Shown here in pieces: positions 34,145 through 37,976 of a DNA stretch of 37,976 bases. Every line of letters starts with the position of its first letter. Within the stretch, counting starts at the first letter, position 1. The stretch lies in NCBI GenBank assembly GCA_020629545.1, contig JAHDDC010000029.1, positions 1 through 37,976 of the forward strand, given 5' to 3'. This stretch comes from Hellea sp. (GTDB lineage Bacteria > Pseudomonadota > Alphaproteobacteria > Caulobacterales > Maricaulaceae). A model generated the notes under the pieces. That model had not been told where the DNA came from and did no database searches. It saw only the letters and a list, made by a program, of their open reading frames with translations. The position numbers and the translations under genes are program-made.

Positions 34145-34774
34145 ATGGCGAAGAAACCCAAAAACGACCCAAATTTGGATGCTGATGGCCTCCCAAGCGA
34201 TGAAGAGCTGGATGCGCTGCAAGCCCAGATCGACAAAGCTATGGAAGATGTTGCCGACCGCAAAGCAGCCGAAGATAGCGAAACACCGCCGACCTCCGCG
34301 GATGACCGGGTCGCAGAGCTTGAGCTTGAACTGGCTAACCTGAAAGATCAGGCCTTGCGGGCAATGGCAGAAGCCGAAAATGTCAAGAAACGGGCTGAGC
34401 GCGAAGTCGCCGCGGCCAAGCTCTACGGAATAGAACGCTTTGCAACCGACGTCTTATCTGTTGTTGATAATCTCGGGCGAGCGCTTTTGACCCTCGACGG
34501 AAAAGCCCGTGAAGATATGGGCGCTAACGCCAAAAACCTTTTGGAAGGGATCGAACTCACGGAAAAAGAAATGATGGCCGTTCTCGCCCGGCACGGTGTT
34601 AAAGCCGTCCCCGGCAAAGGATCAAAATTTGATCCCAATGTTCATCAAGCTGTCGCTCAAATTCCATCTGACGAAGATAAAGGCAATGTGGCCGAGGTTA
34701 TGCAGGTCGGCTTTACAATTGGCGAACGCACATTACGGGCGGCCATGGTCGCTGTCTCAACGGGTAAAGCCTAG
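34145..34774 (+). CDS. grpE: Nucleotide exchange factor GrpE
   Basis: A 209-residue cochaperone that releases ADP from DnaK. It has a charged acidic N-terminus (about 1-55), a long coiled coil (VAELELELANLKDQALRAMAEAENVKKRAEREV, about 58-90), and the beta-wing C-terminal domain with the conserved GVKAVPGKGSKFDPNVHQAVAQ and the ending VMQVGFTIGERTLRAAMVAVS. The start follows CAGGAAAC. It is in an operon with hrcA. dnaK is not downstream; a DUF547 gene comes instead after 127 bases in which I see no structure. Confidence 0.97.
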   Translation: MAKKPKNDPNLDADGLPSDEELDALQAQIDKAMEDVADRKAAEDSETPPTSADDRVAELELELANLKDQALRAMAEAENVKKRAEREVAAAKLYGIERFATDVLSVVDNLGRALLTLDGKAREDMGANAKNLLEGIELTEKEMMAVLARHGVKAVPGKGSKFDPNVHQAVAQIPSDEDKGNVAEVMQVGFTIGERTLRAAMVAVSTGKA

Positions 34775-34901
34775 CTTACCGAGCCAATTCAGCTCACATA
34801 ATCAGGCACAGACGGCTCACGGGCTTGTGATTGAGCGTTACGTGTACATACATCTAAATATGCTATGAAGAATTCGATGTTTTTAACCAATCGAGGCTTT
34901 C

Positions 34902-35723
34902 ATGCGCCGTTTTATGATTTTACCCCTTATCTGGCTAGGCATGGCGTCGTGCCATGCCCAAACACCCTCCCCTTCATATGGGTCCGGCACAATGGCTGAC
35001 ACTCCAGCTATATCCCAGGCCTGGCCAGATATTATGTCCAATTACCTGACAGGGCCCGAAGCCGACGGGCTCATCCGCATTGATTATGGACGGCTCAAAT
35101 CAAATGCCAAAGACAGCGCTGCCCTCGACAGCTATATCGCTGATCTCACATCCCGGAATCCGGACACCATGACGGCCCCGGAAGCAACAGCCTATTGGGC
35201 CAATTTATATAATGCTCTGACCGTTGACGTGGTCCTTGACAATTATCCAGTGAAATCCATTCGAGAGATAAAGTCCGGCCCGTTTTCGCCCGGACCTTGG
35301 AAACGTGATCTGGTTGTCGTGGGCGGCGAGAATGTCAGCCTCGACAAAATTGAGCATGGGATTTTACGGGTGAAATACGCCTCCCCTCTTATTCACTATA
35401 TGGTCAATTGCGCCAGTGTCGGATGTCCTAACCTCATTGATGGCGAATGGACCGCAGCGACACTTGATGCCGATCGCGATCAGGCGGCCCGAGACTTTAT
35501 CAACTCTCCGCGCGGCGTAAAAATTACGTCAAAAGGTCTTGTCATATCGTCCATTTTCAAATGGTTCGATAAAGATTTTGGCGGTTCAAAAGAGTCTGTT
35601 TTGCAGCACATAAGACAATATGCGGACGCTGATCTCGCATCAGCCATTGACAATGGCGCGCGTATCAAAGGTTATGATTACGACTGGTCATTAAATGGCG
35701 TTGCGCCAAGAGATGGAAACTAG
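34902..35723 (+). CDS. DUF547 domain lipoprotein
   Basis: A 273-residue exported protein. The signal peptide MRRFMILPLIWLGMASC ends in a lipobox-like MASC, so Cys17 is probably lipidated. DUF547 (a papain/transglutaminase-like fold of unknown activity) is recognisable from AYWANLYNALTVDVVLDNYPVKSIREI (about 104-130), SLDKIEHGILR (about 147-157), the MVNCASVGCPNL segment with the candidate catalytic Cys, and FKWFDKDFGG (about 223-232). The likely His is in the IHYMVNC region or the EHGI helix; the exact triad cannot be assigned by eye. It is followed after 23 bases by a TVP38/TMEM64 protein and an oxidoreductase, and DUF547 genes are commonly found near such pairs. Confidence 0.87.
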   Translation: MRRFMILPLIWLGMASCHAQTPSPSYGSGTMADTPAISQAWPDIMSNYLTGPEADGLIRIDYGRLKSNAKDSAALDSYIADLTSRNPDTMTAPEATAYWANLYNALTVDVVLDNYPVKSIREIKSGPFSPGPWKRDLVVVGGENVSLDKIEHGILRVKYASPLIHYMVNCASVGCPNLIDGEWTAATLDADRDQAARDFINSPRGVKITSKGLVISSIFKWFDKDFGGSKESVLQHIRQYADADLASAIDNGARIKGYDYDWSLNGVAPRDGN

Positions 35724-35746
35724 TCATGAGCGGCGCCGAGGTTTAA

Positions 35747-36496
35747 ATGGAAAATCAGTCCCAACAAGATGCCAAAAAAAGTCCCATCACCAAAAAAAGT
35801 CCCATCAAAAGACTTCTTCCCCTTGCAGTGATCGCAGCGGCGCTTTCAGCATTCTTTGCGCTGGGCGGCCCCGAATATATTAATCTGGAATCGCTCAAAG
35901 AAAACCGTGAATGGCTGGCCGGGTTTGTACAGGACAATTTCCTAGTCGCCTTTCTAGGGTTTATAATGCTCTATGCAGCACTGGTTGGGATATCCTTTCC
36001 CGGCGCAGGCTTTTTATCAATTTTCGGCGGCTTTCTTTTTGGCACGTTTACGGGTGCGTTTGGGATTGTCATCGGGGCGACAATCGGCGCCTGTATTATC
36101 TTTATGGTCGCGCGCAATGCTGTTGGGGACGGTCTGACCCAGAAAATGGGACCATATATGCAGAAGTTCGAAAAGGGCCTGAATAAAAACGAGCTGTCAT
36201 ATCTGTTCTTATTAAGGCTGGTGCCGATATTCCCGTTTTTCGTGGTCAATGTTGTTCCGGCTTTATTCAATGTCAAATTCCGAAACTATGCCTTATCGAC
36301 AGGCCTAGGTATTATTCCGGGATCCCTCGTTTACGCGTCCATCGGAGACGGCGCGAGTGCCATCTTTGAACAGGGCGGAGATTTAAAACTATCCGGCGTG
36401 ATGACAGAGCCGCGCGTCCTTTTCCCGATCATTGGCCTGGCCTGCCTCGCCATGATCCCCATCATCTATAACAAATTCAAAGCCCAGCCTGCCTAG
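35747..36496 (+). CDS. TVP38/TMEM64 family (SNARE-associated) membrane protein
   Basis: A 249-residue VTT-domain inner-membrane protein with about six hydrophobic segments. The cytoplasmic N-terminus carries a duplicated KKSPI element (residues about 10-20). Family blocks are the GISFPGAGFLSIFGGFLFG re-entrant region (about 81-99), GATIGACIIFMVARNAVG, the LLRLVPIFPFFVVNVVPALFNV block (about 155-176) with its conserved Arg and Pro residues, and GIIPGSLVYASIGDGA. The transported molecule is unknown. The start follows GAGG. Twenty-six bases later begins the FAD/disulfide oxidoreductase; the two are adjacent, and in some bacteria fused, which suggests a shared pathway. Confidence 0.92.
   Translation: MENQSQQDAKKSPITKKSPIKRLLPLAVIAAALSAFFALGGPEYINLESLKENREWLAGFVQDNFLVAFLGFIMLYAALVGISFPGAGFLSIFGGFLFGTFTGAFGIVIGATIGACIIFMVARNAVGDGLTQKMGPYMQKFEKGLNKNELSYLFLLRLVPIFPFFVVNVVPALFNVKFRNYALSTGLGIIPGSLVYASIGDGASAIFEQGGDLKLSGVMTEPRVLFPIIGLACLAMIPIIYNKFKAQPA
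35772..35807 (+). repeat. Perfect 18-bp tandem duplication in coding sequence
   Basis: CCAAAAAAAGTCCCATCA occurs twice in direct succession (35772-35789 and 35790-35807), in frame, adding one KKSPIT-like unit to the cytoplasmic N-terminus of the TVP38 protein. Each copy has a run of seven A residues, prone to slippage. Confidence 0.9.
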
Positions 36497-36522
36497 GCTC
36501 TGGCACCGCAAGAGAGATTCAA

Positions 36523-37976
36523 ATGGCAAAACAACATTATGACGTCGATATCTGTATTATCGGCGCGGGCTCCGGCGGCTTGTCCACGGCTTATGGCGCA
36601 TCCCATCTCGGGCGATCCGTCGTCTTATTCGAAGCCGATGAAATGGGCGGTGACTGCCTGAATTATGGCTGCGTTCCGTCAAAAGCCATCATCTCGGCCG
36701 CGAAATACGCCCATGCCCAAGGCGCGGGCGCAAAATTCGGGATTGAGCCGCAAACAGCCAAGATCGATTTCCCTGCCGTCAAAGCTCATATTCAGGGCGT
36801 GATTGACACGATTGCGCCGGTCGATTCTGTCGAGCGCTATGAGGGCTTTGGCGTCACAGTCATCAAAGAGCGCGCGCGGTTTAAAGACAAGAATACGGTG
36901 GAATCTGACACTACCGAAGTCAAAGCCAAACGGTTCATCGTCGCCACAGGGTCACGGGCATCAGCCCCGCCTATTCCGGGCCTGGCAGACACGCCTTACC
37001 TGACCAATGAAACCATTTTTCAGGTTGAGGAGCAGCCCAAGCATTTGCTCATTATCGGCGCGGGTCCTATCGGACTTGAGCTTGGGCAGTCTTTCCGCCG
37101 TTTTGGCAGTCAGGTCACGATAATTGATATTGCCGCCCCGCTCGGTCGCTCCGAGCCTGAACACGCCAAAGCCTTGGTTCACGCACTGCAAGAAGAGGGT
37201 GTCGTCTTTAGAGCCCCCGTTAAAACAGAAAAAATATCAGGCAAAAAAGGCGCGATTACAGTTCACCTTGAAGGCGGCGAGACCATAAAAGGATCGCATC
37301 TATTGGTGGCCGCCGGACGCGCCCCTGCTGTTAACGACCTTAACCTTGAGGCCGCCGGAGTGAAATTTGACCGCCGCGGGATCGAAACCGATGACTGCCT
37401 GCGCAGTTCAAACAAAAAAGTCTTTGCCGTCGGTGATGTCGCCAAGGATCAAGAAGGCTATCCCCGAGGCGGACTGACCCATGCCGCCGGATATCATGCC
37501 AGCATTATCATCAAGGCGTTTTACTTCCTGCCGCCTTTGTTTAACCGCTGGTTTGGCAAAGCCACGACCGACCGGATGCCAGCGGCGATTTACACCGCGC
37601 CTGAGCTTGCCTCCATCGGCATGACCGAAGCTCAGGCGATTGACGCCGGATATTCCGTCAAAGCCCTTAAGTTTGAGTTTGAAGAAAATGACCGCGCCAT
37701 AGCTGAGCGGAATAATGGAGGCGAGGTCAAAATCATCGCGACGACCAAAGGCAAAATACTCGGCGCGTCAATCATTGGCGAAGGTGCCGGTGATCTCATT
37801 CAAATGATATCCGTCGCCATGGCGAACAATGTCAAAGTCTCTGGCTTGGCGAAGATAATATCGCCTTACCCCACACGCGGCGAAGCTGTTAAACGAGCGG
37901 CAGGTTCCTTTTACACCGAAGCCCTGTTTAGTTCAAAAACACAAAAACTGGCAGGCTTCTGGACCAAGTTTCATTA
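36523..37976 (+). CDS. FAD-dependent pyridine nucleotide-disulfide oxidoreductase, MerA/LPD-like (at window edge)
   Basis: At least 484 residues; the last two bases are TA after Phe-His, so the stop probably falls at the next base outside the window. The N-terminal FAD-binding motif is IIGAGSGGLSTAYGA (about 12-26). The redox-active disulfide is Cys45 and Cys50 in GGDCLNYGCVPSKA. The NAD(P)H-binding motif is IIGAGPIGLELGQSF (about 186-200), and the second FAD motif is VFAVGDVA. In the dimerisation domain the motif is PYPTRGE, with Tyr449 where dihydrolipoamide dehydrogenase and glutathione reductase have the catalytic His. MerA also has Tyr there, but the C-terminal Cys pair of MerA and its N-terminal metal-binding domain are missing, so mercury reduction is not supported. 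It follows the TVP38 gene by 26 bases. Confidence 0.9.
   Translation, partial: MAKQHYDVDICIIGAGSGGLSTAYGASHLGRSVVLFEADEMGGDCLNYGCVPSKAIISAAKYAHAQGAGAKFGIEPQTAKIDFPAVKAHIQGVIDTIAPVDSVERYEGFGVTVIKERARFKDKNTVESDTTEVKAKRFIVATGSRASAPPIPGLADTPYLTNETIFQVEEQPKHLLIIGAGPIGLELGQSFRRFGSQVTIIDIAAPLGRSEPEHAKALVHALQEEGVVFRAPVKTEKISGKKGAITVHLEGGETIKGSHLLVAAGRAPAVNDLNLEAAGVKFDRRGIETDDCLRSSNKKVFAVGDVAKDQEGYPRGGLTHAAGYHASIIIKAFYFLPPLFNRWFGKATTDRMPAAIYTAPELASIGMTEAQAIDAGYSVKALKFEFEENDRAIAERNNGGEVKIIATTKGKILGASIIGEGAGDLIQMISVAMANNVKVSGLAKIISPYPTRGEAVKRAAGSFYTEALFSSKTQKLAGFWTKFH

Noticed and set aside
36523-37976. Mercuric reductase
   Set aside because: No N-terminal heavy-metal domain, no C-terminal Cys pair, and no mer genes nearby; only the general fold and the active-site Tyr agree.
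36523-37976. E3 subunit of the bkd complex
   Set aside because: It is 28 kb away, grouped with a TVP38 gene, and lacks the HPT catalytic His of dihydrolipoamide dehydrogenase.
1-37976. CRISPR array, insertion sequence, prophage or integrative element
   Set aside because: No regularly spaced repeats, transposase, integrase or phage gene was seen, and the partial tRNA at the left edge shows no attachment-site duplicate.

Overview
The window reads as an ordinary chromosomal segment of an alphaproteobacterium of moderate GC content. Supporting signs are the class I lysyl-tRNA synthetase, the overlapping leuS-lptE-holA operon, rph divergent from hrcA-grpE, a SapC-family protein, and the LSD-type single-chain serine dehydratase. 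The combination resembles Maricaulales/Hyphomonadaceae-like marine bacteria, but that placement is an inference from gene content. No transposase, integrase, phage gene or CRISPR array was seen, and no stretch over 300 bases lacks a feature.

Layout. 1-1025: partial tRNA-Leu(CAA), a 33-residue secreted or membrane peptide, a CRP/FNR-type palindrome, and a YqaA/DedA membrane protein. 1015-4547: murI and yqeY on the minus strand, divergent from carA, then a glycerophosphodiester phosphodiesterase gene broken by an internal deletion. 4549-8965: a branched-chain 2-oxoacid dehydrogenase operon (E1alpha, E1beta, E2 with two lipoyl domains) divergent from an Lrp-type regulator, the classic bkd/bkdR arrangement. 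8983-12935: a DUF1993 protein, then an HlyD adaptor overlapping a peptidase-C39 ABC exporter with an intact protease triad. 12991-17045: alpha/beta hydrolase, tandem hot-dog thioesterase, Zur-like Fur-family regulator, SapC and a sterol-desaturase-type hydroxylase. 17098-21220: leuS-lptE-holA. 21319-24398: two ammonium transporters of different subfamilies, each with an NtrC-like palindrome upstream, no glnK, and two strong terminators. 24440-29029: a polytopic membrane protein, trkH, a small unknown protein and class I lysS (minus strand). 29166-32178: TerC, sdaA, a short asparaginase-domain protein and a paired palindromic repeat. 32230-34774: rph divergent from hrcA-grpE. 34902-37976: DUF547 lipoprotein, TVP38/TMEM64 membrane protein and a MerA-like FAD/disulfide oxidoreductase that reaches the window edge.

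How the genes fit together. Branched-chain amino acid breakdown (bkd plus Lrp), serine deamination (sdaA) and ammonium uptake (two amt) suggest a peptide- or amino-acid-using heterotroph. leuS-lptE-holA, rph/hrcA/grpE, murI and yqeY are housekeeping. The exporter pair has no visible cargo gene.

I did not find a clearly new multi-gene system. The most interesting signals are small-scale: an NtrC-like site inside a terminator stem, a palindromic element captured in the E2 coding sequence next to a lipoyl-domain duplication, a deletion-broken GDPD gene, a hairpin that buries a Shine-Dalgarno sequence, and a perfect CRP-like palindrome beside an unannotated small peptide gene.
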